Below are positions 25,204-32,092 of a DNA stretch of 64,000 nucleotides, in pieces. The notes under the pieces are model-generated. The model did not search any database. It was not told the DNA's origin and saw only the letters and a program-made list of their open reading frames with translations. Made by a program: the position numbers and the translations under genes. Source of the DNA: Chitinimonas arctica (GTDB lineage Bacteria; Pseudomonadota; Gammaproteobacteria; Burkholderiales; Chitinimonadaceae); NCBI RefSeq assembly GCF_007431345.1, contig NZ_CP041730.1:2232001-2296000 (forward strand), in the 5' to 3' direction. Numbering within the stretch: the stretch's first letter is position 1; each line of letters starts with the position of its first letter.

Positions 25204-25759
25204 GATCTTCCTCTGCAATCGACGCTTCGATTTCCACCCGTGCGTGGTGAAACGCGGCTTCGGCATGGGTGACCTCGGACAAGGCCTTGCGCGCGGCTTC
25301 CGGTGTGGGATTGCGCGCCAGGCTGACCAGCGCTTGCGTGCCTTCGGAGGCTTCCTTATTGGTCTCGGCGACCAGGTCCAGCACGTTCAAGCCTTCGCAC
25401 TTCGCATGGCGCGGCATGATGCTGAGCTGGCAGGCATCGCCAAGCATGGCCATGGCAGCACGTAGTCGCCTTTCCACCGGCAGCGCGGCCAGGATCGACG
25501 GCACCATATCGGCCGGCAGTGCCGGGTCGGCGGAATCGACCGATAGCCAGCGATACAAGCGGGTCTTGTTGGTCCGCATGTCCTGGTAGGCATCGCGACC
25601 GCGCTGGAAGGTGATTTCCGTGGACACCTCGGCGGCCAGGGCGAAATGGGCCTCGACCACTGTGGCGGTCAGGGTTTCCTGGCTCCAGCCGGCGTCCTTG
25701 CGCCAGTTTTCCAGCTCGGTGCGGAGAATTTCGGATGGGCTATGTGTCATGCGATACAT
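25190..25759 (-). CDS. YdaT-like early regulator (CII-like)
   Basis: The 189-residue protein resembles YdaT of the E. coli Rac prophage. The region TRLYRWLSVDSADPALPADM followed by PSILAALPVERRLR matches the YdaT pattern of a WL motif then PAILA-LPRELR. In Rac-like phages YdaS and YdaT stand where lambda has cro and cII; YdaT is toxic when overexpressed and binds DNA like CII. The ATG at 25,759 has an AGGGGA site four bases upstream. A terminator-like hairpin lies upstream, so expression may depend on antitermination. Confidence 0.65.
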   Translation of the reverse strand: MYRMTHSPSEILRTELENWRKDAGWSQETLTATVVEAHFALAAEVSTEITFQRGRDAYQDMRTNKTRLYRWLSVDSADPALPADMVPSILAALPVERRLRAAMAMLGDACQLSIMPRHAKCEGLNVLDLVAETNKEASEGTQALVSLARNPTPEAARKALSEVTHAEAAFHHARVEIEASIAEEDHDPA

Positions 25760-25989
25760 GCGTTCCCCTGGCATCGGTTGTTATTGTTCGCTGCATCGGT
25801 GAGGACGCAGCAGGAATAAAAAAGCGCCGCACCGAGGCACGGCGAAACCCACCCGGCGGGCGCTCGGGCGGAGAGGGAAATGGACGAAATTGGTGGCAAG
25901 TGGCCGATGCACGTGGAGAGTTCAAGCACGGCTCGAATAGGCCACCCACCGGGGTGTTGAGGACAAAACTTCGGCGTGGCGACTTGCAT
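25747..25989 (-). CDS. Ash-like small ORF crossing a terminator hairpin
   Basis: This 80-residue frame starts at an ATG that overlaps the YdaS stop by one base (TGATG) and ends 13 bp inside the YdaT gene. Segments such as HPGGWPIRAVLEL, CIGHLPPISS and ARAPAGWV recall, from memory, the Ash family found in this position in many lambdoid and P4-like elements, but I could not check this. The alternative is that the segment is only a leader with a terminator hairpin and is not translated as a meaningful protein. Confidence 0.4.
   Translation of the reverse strand: MQVATPKFCPQHPGGWPIRAVLELSTCIGHLPPISSISLSARAPAGWVSPCLGAALFYSCCVLTDAANNNNRCQGNACIA
25815..25844 (-). terminator. Intrinsic terminator between ydaS and ydaT
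   Basis: On the minus strand CGCCGTGC-CTCG-GTGCGGCG forms a stem of about eight pairs with two G-T pairs, followed by CTTTTTTATT. It lies inside the leftward early transcript ahead of YdaT, O and P, so early replication genes would require read-through or antitermination. Confidence 0.72.
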
Positions 25990-26261
25990 CAAGCAGCTTG
26001 CCGTTCGGATTGGACTGGCATGCGGTCAGCGAAGAGCGGCACCAGCTCAGGCCAGATCAGGTGCCAGTCGGCGGGCCGTAGCTGCGGCCGGGAGATGCGA
26101 TGTTCGGTAGCCCGTTCGATTGCGACCGCTAGTTCCGGACCGGGACAGGCGCCCGAAAGCAACTTCGAAATCGTGGCTTGGCTTGCGCCAACCAGTTCGC
26201 CGAAGGCTTTCTGCCCACCTGCTTCGGCCACTAGGTGCGCAAGGGTGTCGGGTGTTTTCAT
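25989..26261 (-). CDS. YdaS-like Cro/antitoxin regulator
   Basis: The 90-residue protein has a helix-turn-helix of the YdaS type: HLVAEAGGQKAFGELVGASQ then ATISKLLSG. YdaS proteins of Rac-like prophages occupy the cro position; they repress the maintenance promoter and are sometimes described as antitoxin to YdaT. It is the first gene of the leftward early operon and is divergent from the CI-like repressor. A -10 box TATAAT ends only seven bases before its ATG, so its mRNA may have almost no leader. Confidence 0.8.
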   Translation of the reverse strand: MKTPDTLAHLVAEAGGQKAFGELVGASQATISKLLSGACPGPELAVAIERATEHRISRPQLRPADWHLIWPELVPLFADRMPVQSERQAA

Positions 26262-26344
26262 GCCGACGATTATAGGCATGGTTATAACAAAAGCAATAAC
26301 CATTGCAATTTGACCAGGCATAACCCCGGTTATAACGTGAGCCT
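26262..26344. promoter_or_regulatory. Divergent immunity promoters with GGTTAT operators
   Basis: The 83-bp gap between YdaS and the CI-like gene carries three operator-like sites: CATGGTTATAAC (26,277-26,288), its near inverse AATAACCATTG (26,295-26,305), and the palindrome ATAACC-CC-GGTTAT (26,320-26,333). Leftward, TTGCTT and TATAAT (26,269-26,274) are 16 bases apart with the first operator between them. Rightward, TTGACC (26,310-26,315) and TATAAC (26,331-26,336) are 15 bases apart and overlap the third site. Confidence 0.78.
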
Positions 26345-26740
26345 ATGAACACTATCGGCCAAAACATCAAGCGAGCGCGGACGGAGTTGGGGTGGAGCCA
26401 GCAGACCCTGGCGGACCGGGTGCCCATGTCCCAGCCCGCGTTGCACAAGCTCGAACAGACAGGCAGGACAACCAAACTTGTAGAGGTTGCCCGCGCCATC
26501 GGAATCACCGTTGACGAACTGCAGTCGGGGCAGTTTTCGCTTGAGAAGTCAGCGCTACCCCGACGGCAGAATCGCGAACACATGACCTCGGAGGATGTGT
26601 TGGAAGGTTTGGATGATGCAGGCAGGGCTGTAATTCAAGCCCTGGCAGCCGAGATGAAGGCTGCCCTTGCTGGCGGAGGCTCAACCAACGGGTTCGTCGC
26701 TGGCGTGAGAGCGCTCGTGGCAGGAATGAAGCAAAAGTAG
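26345..26740 (+). CDS. CI-like repressor, short form
   Basis: A 131-residue protein with an N-terminal XRE helix-turn-helix (IGQNIKRARTELGWSQQTLA then MSQPALHKLEQTGRTT) and no C-terminal S24 peptidase domain. Its position opposite YdaS marks it as the maintenance repressor. Lacking the self-cleavage domain, it cannot be induced by RecA cleavage in the lambda manner and would need an antirepressor or another signal. The regulator, peptide and LuxR genes just downstream are candidates for supplying one. The predicted start of transcription is within two to three bases of its ATG. Confidence 0.82.
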   Translation: MNTIGQNIKRARTELGWSQQTLADRVPMSQPALHKLEQTGRTTKLVEVARAIGITVDELQSGQFSLEKSALPRRQNREHMTSEDVLEGLDDAGRAVIQALAAEMKAALAGGGSTNGFVAGVRALVAGMKQK

Positions 26741-26998
26741 GTTTCTGACCTGCTGAACGAAAGCAGGCCAGTCCGCAGCGTCGAGCTCCTTGAGAAATGG
26801 AACGATCGTGTTTGCAATCAGCATATCAACCTCATGTTCAACGAACTTGTCTACGGCCACGAATTCCCGCCCCTGTATGTTATTGGTCTTTTTCGTTACT
26901 TCTCTGTTACGTCCTTTCGAGTAGTAGAGGCTAAAGGTTTAGTAACTCAAATCAAGTGCCCTTCAGCACAAAACGTGCAACAACGAATCCGCCTGTAG
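26741..26998 (+). other. Gap after CI with an uninterrupted frame
   Basis: After the CI stop the same frame stays open for 85 codons to a TAG at 26,996-26,998, directly before the next gene's ATG. It has no early ATG and no clear ribosome site. I see no terminator or promoter that I would defend. It may be a decayed extension of CI or chance. Confidence 0.35.
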
Positions 26999-27811
26999 AT
27001 GCCTACTCCGACGAAAATCGCCGAAAACATCAAGCGCGTCCTCGCGCTGTTCGAGCCAGAACCCTCGCGGCAAGTGATGGCCCTGGCAGGCATGCTAAAG
27101 GTCAGCCGAACGGTGGCGCATCGCCACCTAACACGTGGTCCGGCGAAGCTCGACATGCTTGGTCGAATTGCAAATGCGCTGGGCGTGTCGCTCGGAGCCT
27201 TGTGGGATGAAGAGACGGTTGGGACCGAAGTGGTAATCGCGCGCATTGCCGTCAGCGGCACGCTTACGGACTGCATTGCATGGTATGAGCCCCATCTATC
27301 CACGCCATTCAACTCGCAGGATTTGTTGGGCTGGAACAACAATGGCACATGGCAAATTGATCGTTTTCGCAACAGGCGGGAGCCGGGCTATCCGATTCGC
27401 CGGCTTGAAATGTATTGCCAGAAGCCACTGCCAGACAGCACGCATGTCACGGTGTATTCCGATATGGACAAGAGCTTTGCCCGGGAGCTGGCGGTTGGAT
27501 TGGACAGACATGGCTATACCAGCTCAGCACCCAGGGACGTGCGCGCACTCGTCGATGCGTGCAAGGCATACCCTGCCGGGGTACTGGTCCTTCAGTCCAG
27601 AGTTGCTGAAGCCATCGTGCAATCTATTGAGTCCCAGCTGAAAACCGTGTTTTCCACGCTTATCGTTTGCGATGGCGCGCTTCCGGATCACGATCCGCTG
27701 GCCGGACGCTTTTATTGTTCGAGCGACCCCGTGCCTATCCTTTTTCTGCTGCGAAGAATGGCAAGCAGCAGGAAGCCCTTACCGACTTCAACCCACCGGA
27801 GCATCAAATGA
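26999..27811 (+). CDS. HTH regulator with unknown C-terminal domain
   Basis: The 270-residue protein has an XRE-type helix-turn-helix at residues about 18-66 (RQVMALAGMLKVSRTVAHRH, then MLGRIANALGVSLGALWDE). The C-terminal 200 residues match nothing I know; they contain alternating beta and helical segments (SGTLTDCIAWYEPH, LVDACKAYPAGVLVLQS) that could bind a ligand or partner. It is the first gene of a coupled cassette with a small secreted peptide gene (ATGA overlap) and a LuxR-type gene. By layout it could be a receptor-regulator for the peptide, as in arbitrium-like systems, but this is inference. Confidence 0.65.
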   Translation: MPTPTKIAENIKRVLALFEPEPSRQVMALAGMLKVSRTVAHRHLTRGPAKLDMLGRIANALGVSLGALWDEETVGTEVVIARIAVSGTLTDCIAWYEPHLSTPFNSQDLLGWNNNGTWQIDRFRNRREPGYPIRRLEMYCQKPLPDSTHVTVYSDMDKSFARELAVGLDRHGYTSSAPRDVRALVDACKAYPAGVLVLQSRVAEAIVQSIESQLKTVFSTLIVCDGALPDHDPLAGRFYCSSDPVPILFLLRRMASSRKPLPTSTHRSIK

Positions 27812-27993
27812 AAGCTAGGAATTTCGTCGTCTCAATCGCACTGCTCGTTGCGTCGCATTTTGCCTGCGCTGATGAATCGACCCCTTCGCCACAAGCCCCG
27901 CAGGCGCCGGTCGTAGTTGAGCAGCCCGCAGGCGAACAGACCATCCTCCAACGGATCTTGGAGCTTGTTGAAACCATCGTCAAAGGGGTCTAA
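27808..27993 (+). CDS. Small secreted peptide precursor
   Basis: The 61-residue product has a Sec signal peptide (MKARNFVVSIALLVASHFACA, cleavage predicted before DEST). The mature part of about 40 residues is proline-rich at first (STPSPQAPQAPVVVEQP), then ends in an amphipathic helix (GEQTILQRILELVETIVKGV). No lipobox is present. It overlaps the HTH gene by four bases and ends three bases before the LuxR gene, so all three are translated together. Its size and coupling to two regulators suggest a signal or a modulator, though a small periplasmic effector is also possible. Confidence 0.6.
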   Translation: MKARNFVVSIALLVASHFACADESTPSPQAPQAPVVVEQPAGEQTILQRILELVETIVKGV

Positions 27994-27996
27994 GTA

Positions 27997-28707
27997 GTGA
28001 TCATTGCTCGCCCACTATCGGAGGCACTGGCCGATATCCGGGAACAAAAGGATATCGAGCACCAGGTAAGCAGGTTCGCCCGCAGCCTGGGCTTCGACAC
28101 CTACACGTTGGGTTATGTGAACCCGGCGGTGAGCGAGCAACCATTTTTCTTGGACAACCATCCCGACGTCGATTTCGGGATCCCCGACGTTGCCGCACGC
28201 GATCCAATCTTGGCACGCCTAAAAGGCGAGCCTACGCCCTTCCAATGGGGGCAAAAGGACTATGCGACTGGCGGAAATATGGATATCTACGAGGCTGGCG
28301 CACGCGCCGGCATTGCAGCAGGTATCGTCGCGCCAGTTCGCCCGGGCGGAACACGGCGTATGTTGATTTCTTTTGATCGAAACCAGCCGCTAGATGGCAC
28401 ACCCGCCCAACTGGCACAGCACCTTACTGTGTTGGATCAGTTCAGCAGACTCATGGCCGGTACCGTGATGTCGCTTTTCGATACGTTCGTCCAGCTCGAA
28501 CTGTCGCTGACCGCGATCGAGAAAGAGGTCCTGCGCTGGACCTTCGCCGGGCTTGGGGCGCACGACATCGCCTACCGGCTGCGCCCCCATCGGGGCTATG
28601 GATTCGTGCTGGCGATGCTGGATAGCGCCTCAAAGAAGGTGGGCGCCAACGACCCCGTCGCCGCCTCGATCATCGCCGCTAGAGCCGGGGTGCTCGGAAG
28701 CATATAA
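27997..28707 (+). CDS. LuxR-type receptor regulator, prophage-encoded solo
   Basis: The 236-residue protein has an autoinducer-binding domain (residues about 20-160) and a LuxR-type helix-turn-helix (about 170-235, LTAIEKEVLRWTFAG then SASKKVGANDPVAA). In the ligand domain several usual positions are kept: D69-P70, W84 and the glycine of AAGIVAPV. The positions equal to TraR W57 and Y61 appear replaced (by P/D and by F60), as in solos that bind non-AHL ligands. No luxI-like synthase lies in the window, so it would respond to host or neighbour signals. GTG start at 27,997 with a GGGG site eight bases upstream. Phage-encoded LuxR receptors that trigger lysis are known from Vibrio and Aeromonas phages. 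Confidence 0.82.
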   Translation: MIIARPLSEALADIREQKDIEHQVSRFARSLGFDTYTLGYVNPAVSEQPFFLDNHPDVDFGIPDVAARDPILARLKGEPTPFQWGQKDYATGGNMDIYEAGARAGIAAGIVAPVRPGGTRRMLISFDRNQPLDGTPAQLAQHLTVLDQFSRLMAGTVMSLFDTFVQLELSLTAIEKEVLRWTFAGLGAHDIAYRLRPHRGYGFVLAMLDSASKKVGANDPVAASIIAARAGVLGSI

Positions 28708-28755
28708 CGGTTTCAATCGGCGCCCTCTATGGCAAAACGTGCAACACGCCGAAAA

Positions 28756-28799
28756 ATTATAACTATCATGATTGACGTAATTATAATCATGGTTATAAT
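28756..28799 (+). promoter_or_regulatory. Promoter with operator inverted repeat before the 28.8-kb operon
   Basis: A strong promoter TTGACG (28,772-28,777) and TATAAT (28,794-28,799), 16 bases apart. An inverted repeat, ATTATAAC and CATGATT against AATCATG and GTTATAAT, spans it. The 11-mer CATGGTTATAA (28,788-28,798) also occurs in the immunity region at 26,277-26,287, so the same repressor probably controls both. Confidence 0.75.
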
Positions 28800-28838
28800 T
28801 TCCCTGTCCCCACCATTGGGGTTACCAGGGAGAGAGCG

Positions 28839-29414
28839 ATGCACCCCCGCCACACCGACGCGATCATCGAGCATCTAAAAGAAGTACAGCTCGTCTTGTC
28901 CGAGTACTCAGGCAACCATCACGCCATAGACCAAGCCGCCATTGCCTTTTCACAAATCGGCGTACCTACCCAGAACGTAAAAAAAGCAGGCCCCTACGGC
29001 CAGGTCCATGCTGACTTAGTAACGGTTCGGGACTGCTATGTCGCGTTGACGGTGGGCAGCGCCTTCGGCGATCTATCCGCCATACCTGCTTTGCTGGCGG
29101 CAATGAATCAAGCGCGCGCCCACCTTATGGCGGCAAGTGACCTGCTCTTGCGCATCGTGGTACGGGCGAACATGGAGGTTTTCGATCCAGCGTTCCGCAG
29201 CCTTCAACACACCGTATTTTCACTTGAAGCCCAGCTGCTGGGCGTACTAGAGAGACACCCGGCGGGTGTAGACCGCGAGGCGCTGTTTAAGCTGTGCCCA
29301 CTGGCAGCAAGCCGTACTGAATTCGCCATGGAAATGCATCGTTTACGCACAGCTGGTCGGGTCGTCGAAATCAATGGCTTCTACCTCGTTGCGCAAACCT
29401 GCGAGGTCGAATAA
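28839..29414 (+). CDS. Unknown phage protein with C-terminal winged-helix-like region
   Basis: A 191-residue protein, mostly helical. The first 120 residues may be a four-helix region (AIIEHLKEVQLVLSEYSG onwards); the last 60 (EAQLLGVLERHPAGVDREAL, then MEMHRLRTAGRVVEINGFY) look like a winged helix. No family is recognised. It is the first gene behind a strong promoter that carries the immunity operator motif, so it is probably silent in the lysogen and switched on at induction. An AGGGAG ribosome site precedes the ATG. Confidence 0.65.
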   Translation: MHPRHTDAIIEHLKEVQLVLSEYSGNHHAIDQAAIAFSQIGVPTQNVKKAGPYGQVHADLVTVRDCYVALTVGSAFGDLSAIPALLAAMNQARAHLMAASDLLLRIVVRANMEVFDPAFRSLQHTVFSLEAQLLGVLERHPAGVDREALFKLCPLAASRTEFAMEMHRLRTAGRVVEINGFYLVAQTCEVE

Positions 29415-29821
29415 TGCCTGCCTATTACGAAGCGCTCGCAGCGCTGGCTGAAGACACACACAGCAAAATGGTTGCCTTGCACGAGGCCAGGGAAATCATT
29501 GAGGCGCATGACCGCCTCGCTCTTGCCCTTAACGAACCGTGGGCCGTTTGCCGCGTTTCCGTTTACGCGCACAGCACTATAGAAGCAGAGGTTTGGATTC
29601 AGAGTGACTTCGGTGACACAGGTCTGGTTCGTGCATTGTCATTGGCAAGCTGGAAAATCAATGGGGATCATCACAACGAAAAGTGGCGCATGTATCTGGT
29701 GCAGGTGCCCGGCTTCCCTAGCCACGTCTTTAAGGTGCGGCTCAATTCCGCGCTCGACGAGTCCTATCTAGCAGGATCGCATGGATGCCTCGGCGCGTCC
29801 CCGGCGGAGGTGTCCGAATGA
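29414..29821 (+). CDS. Unknown phage protein
   Basis: A 135-residue protein beginning with a helix (PAYYEALAALAEDTHSKMVA) and ending in beta-rich segments (VYAHSTIEAEVWIQSDF, MYLVQVPGFPSHVFKVRLN). I recognise no motif. Its start overlaps the previous stop by one base, and its end overlaps the next gene by ATGA. It is part of the operon driven from the operator-bearing promoter at 28.8 kb. Confidence 0.6.
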   Translation: MPAYYEALAALAEDTHSKMVALHEAREIIEAHDRLALALNEPWAVCRVSVYAHSTIEAEVWIQSDFGDTGLVRALSLASWKINGDHHNEKWRMYLVQVPGFPSHVFKVRLNSALDESYLAGSHGCLGASPAEVSE

Positions 29822-29967
29822 CGACCTATCGCGAATATGGTGAATGTCATGAGCTTATGCAGCGCGGCTGTTCGGCCGATGAACAGCCTGGCGACGATTG
29901 CTGCTGCGATGCATGCGAGTTTTTGCGCCAGCGTGAAGCGGGCCGACAAGCTGAAGCAAGCCAGTAA
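29818..29967 (+). CDS. Small cysteine-rich protein
   Basis: A 49-residue protein with six cysteines in 27 residues (CHELMQRGC and CCCDACEFL), a spacing that could bind zinc. The ATG at 29,818 overlaps the previous stop by four bases. Small zinc-binding proteins are common in early phage operons, where some bind host enzymes, but no family is recognised here. Confidence 0.5.
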   Translation: MTTYREYGECHELMQRGCSADEQPGDDCCCDACEFLRQREAGRQAEASQ

Positions 29968-30090
29968 CTACCGACTGGCCGGTAAGCGCTAACCCAATCC
30001 TCAAACTTTGGCTGCCACCAGCGGCCGCTTTTTCGGGCCGGTTCATACGAGCGGGCCAGGTAAAGCCACGCCCCTATTGAAAGGAAGCAT

Positions 30091-31194
30091 ATGGCGGTAA
30101 TCCACGTTGTAAGCGTATCCGGCGGGAAGGACAGTGCTGCTACGGCTGTTCTATGTGAGATGACGGCGAGAATTCCCAAGGAAAACGCACGCTACATCTT
30201 TTGCGATACCGGCAACGAGCACGCGGCTGTCTACGACTACCTGTCCTATTTGGAACAGGCGTTGGATATTCGCATCGATCGGCTACGCGCCGACTTCGTT
30301 GAACAGATCGCCGCCAAGCGTGTATTCGTTTCACGCGATCAACGTGTCGGGCGTCGATATGACCAGCAGCCGGTTGTCGATGATTTTGACCGACCGATAT
30401 GGAAGCGCAATGGCAAAGGCCAGATTGTCTTCAAATTGACCAAGCAAGAAGGCTTACCGTTTTGCGCATTCATTCAGAAAACCCGCAAGTTCGGCGGAGG
30501 TCGGCGCACCCGCTGGAGCAATAAGGCAAAGCGCAGGGCGCTAGCGGTACTACACCCCACGGGAAACCCATTCTTGGATCTGTGCTTATGGAAGGGAAGA
30601 TTTCCCAGCAGAAAGGCTCAGTTTTGCACGCTGGAGCTTAAGCGAAATGTCGCCGTCGCCTATCAGCTCGACTTAATCGAAGCCGGCAATCAGGTCGTGA
30701 GTTGGCAGGGAATACGTAGGGACGAAAGCGTGAATCGCCGCCACGCCCGAAAAGTGGAACGCATTGGGCCTAAGCTGCGCGCGTTTCGCCCGCTGGTAGA
30801 TTGGTCTGCAAAGGACGTGTTCGACTACTGCGGCAGCAAGGGAATTCAACCGAACCCGCTCTATAAGCAAGGAATGGGGCGTGTCGGGTGCATGCCATGT
30901 ATCAATTGCGGGAAGGACGAAATCCGCCAAATCGACTTGCGCTTCCCTGAGGCTCTCTACGAAAAGCGCACATGGGAACAATTGGTCAGCCAGGCCAGTA
31001 AGCGAGGCTTTGCAACCTTTTTCAATAAAGAACTTCACGAGGACAACTACGCCGATCGGAGAGTGCATATCGCCAACCAGGTTAGCGCGGTTATCAAGTG
31101 GGCAAATACCACACGCGGGGGCCGCCAGTTCAGCCTGTTAAATCAACTCGAAGAACCCACCGCCTGCGCTTCGGTATACGGCCTCTGTGAATAA
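30091..31194 (+). CDS. PAPS-reductase-like PP-loop ATPase
   Basis: The 367-residue protein begins with a PP-loop SGGKDSAATA (residues 10-19), the ATP pyrophosphatase motif of PAPS reductase family enzymes. A cysteine cluster (GCMPCINCGKDEI) near residue 270 could bind iron-sulfur or zinc. Phages often carry this family, with roles proposed in sulfur metabolism, DNA phosphorothioation or base modification; none is proven here. No dnd or other modification genes are visible in the window. An AAAGGAAGC site precedes the ATG. Confidence 0.82.
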   Translation: MAVIHVVSVSGGKDSAATAVLCEMTARIPKENARYIFCDTGNEHAAVYDYLSYLEQALDIRIDRLRADFVEQIAAKRVFVSRDQRVGRRYDQQPVVDDFDRPIWKRNGKGQIVFKLTKQEGLPFCAFIQKTRKFGGGRRTRWSNKAKRRALAVLHPTGNPFLDLCLWKGRFPSRKAQFCTLELKRNVAVAYQLDLIEAGNQVVSWQGIRRDESVNRRHARKVERIGPKLRAFRPLVDWSAKDVFDYCGSKGIQPNPLYKQGMGRVGCMPCINCGKDEIRQIDLRFPEALYEKRTWEQLVSQASKRGFATFFNKELHEDNYADRRVHIANQVSAVIKWANTTRGGRQFSLLNQLEEPTACASVYGLCE

Positions 31195-31206
31195 AAAGGA
31201 GTTCGG

Positions 31207-31647
31207 ATGTTTATGAATTGGATTAAATGGTTGGTCGCCGAAAAAGAGCTGATCGAACTGCATGCCTGGCGGCTCCACCACACCGAAGTGCGACGTTGGC
31301 TAGCCGAGTTTCCGGACGTTGCCGACACGCTCGACCATATGCACACCCGGGTGTATCAACTTGATCCGCTTACTTCCATTTGTCAGCTTCGCGCCACCAT
31401 GCGAGTGCGGCAGAGCGAAAAGGTAAGCGGCGTTTTCTGGCCAAGACTGACGGCTCCCGCGAAGGTCGGTGAGCAGACATTCGGAAAAGGCGTCAGTACG
31501 CGGATCGTGATCGATGCGGCCCAGCGACGCTACCTACACAGGACCACACCCGAGGCGCGTGAAGCCGTGCGCATGGCGCTTCTGCGTGATCCGGAAATGG
31601 CTTCTGGCGCCATGCCCTATCAGGAACGATCGGTAGGTGAAGCATGA
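31207..31647 (+). CDS. Unknown phage protein
   Basis: A 146-residue protein with a tryptophan-rich helical start (MNWIKWLVAEKELIELHAW) and a mixed second half. I recognise no family. It follows the PAPS-reductase-like gene by 12 bases and precedes the excisionase-like gene, so it belongs to the early rightward genes. A GGAG site lies before the ATG. Confidence 0.6.
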   Translation: MFMNWIKWLVAEKELIELHAWRLHHTEVRRWLAEFPDVADTLDHMHTRVYQLDPLTSICQLRATMRVRQSEKVSGVFWPRLTAPAKVGEQTFGKGVSTRIVIDAAQRRYLHRTTPEAREAVRMALLRDPEMASGAMPYQERSVGEA

Positions 31648-31690
31648 CCACGAAAAGCCACCCCTCGCTGCTCAACTCGGGGGCAGTCCA

Positions 31691-32092
31691 ATGCAAATAG
31701 CGATACAACCCCGATTCATACGCAAATGCGATGCGCCGAGCTACCTAGGCATGTGTCGCGCCGAGTTCGAACGTGTGATTGAACCTCTAGTGACTTTGAT
31801 CCCCATCGGGCGGCAGGGAATAGCCTTTGATCGCCTCGACCTCGACGCGATGGCTGACCAGCTGAAACAGGAAATGGGCTTCCGCAAGCTTGACGGACGC
31901 CCCAATGAAGTTAACGATGTGGCCCGCAACGGGCGGCCAGTCGATTCGAAAGGAAAGAAATGGGTCGCAAAACAATCACGGGGCTCCAGTTCCGCTATGG
32001 CCTCTGGTACATCGATAAACAAGTCAAAGGGCACGGCCGAATTTGTGAAAGCACTGGAACTAGTGACCGGGAAGAAGCAGAGCGGTACTTAA
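31691..32092 (+). CDS. Putative excisionase (Xis/AlpA-like)
   Basis: The 133-residue protein has a small winged-helix-like region near its start (FIRKCDAPSYLGMCRAEFER, then VTLIPIGRQGIAFDRLDLDA), like excisionases and AlpA regulators. The basic tail is typical of DNA-binding proteins. Position directly before the integrase and overlap with it by 133 bases fit an xis-int unit. The ATG at 31,691 has a GGGGG site seven bases upstream; a GTG at 31,637 would give a longer form. The long overlap with the integrase frame makes the C-terminal part less certain. Confidence 0.62.
   Translation: MQIAIQPRFIRKCDAPSYLGMCRAEFERVIEPLVTLIPIGRQGIAFDRLDLDAMADQLKQEMGFRKLDGRPNEVNDVARNGRPVDSKGKKWVAKQSRGSSSAMASGTSINKSKGTAEFVKALELVTGKKQSGT

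Noticed and set aside
25740..25949. Second small minus-strand frame (69 codons) overlapping the Ash-like one
   Set aside because: It starts in the middle of the leader without a ribosome site and overlaps the terminator only by chance; the TGATG-coupled frame is the better candidate.
31637..31690. Longer GTG start for the excisionase-like gene
   Set aside because: It lies in the end of the previous gene and lacks a ribosome site; the ATG at 31,691 has one.
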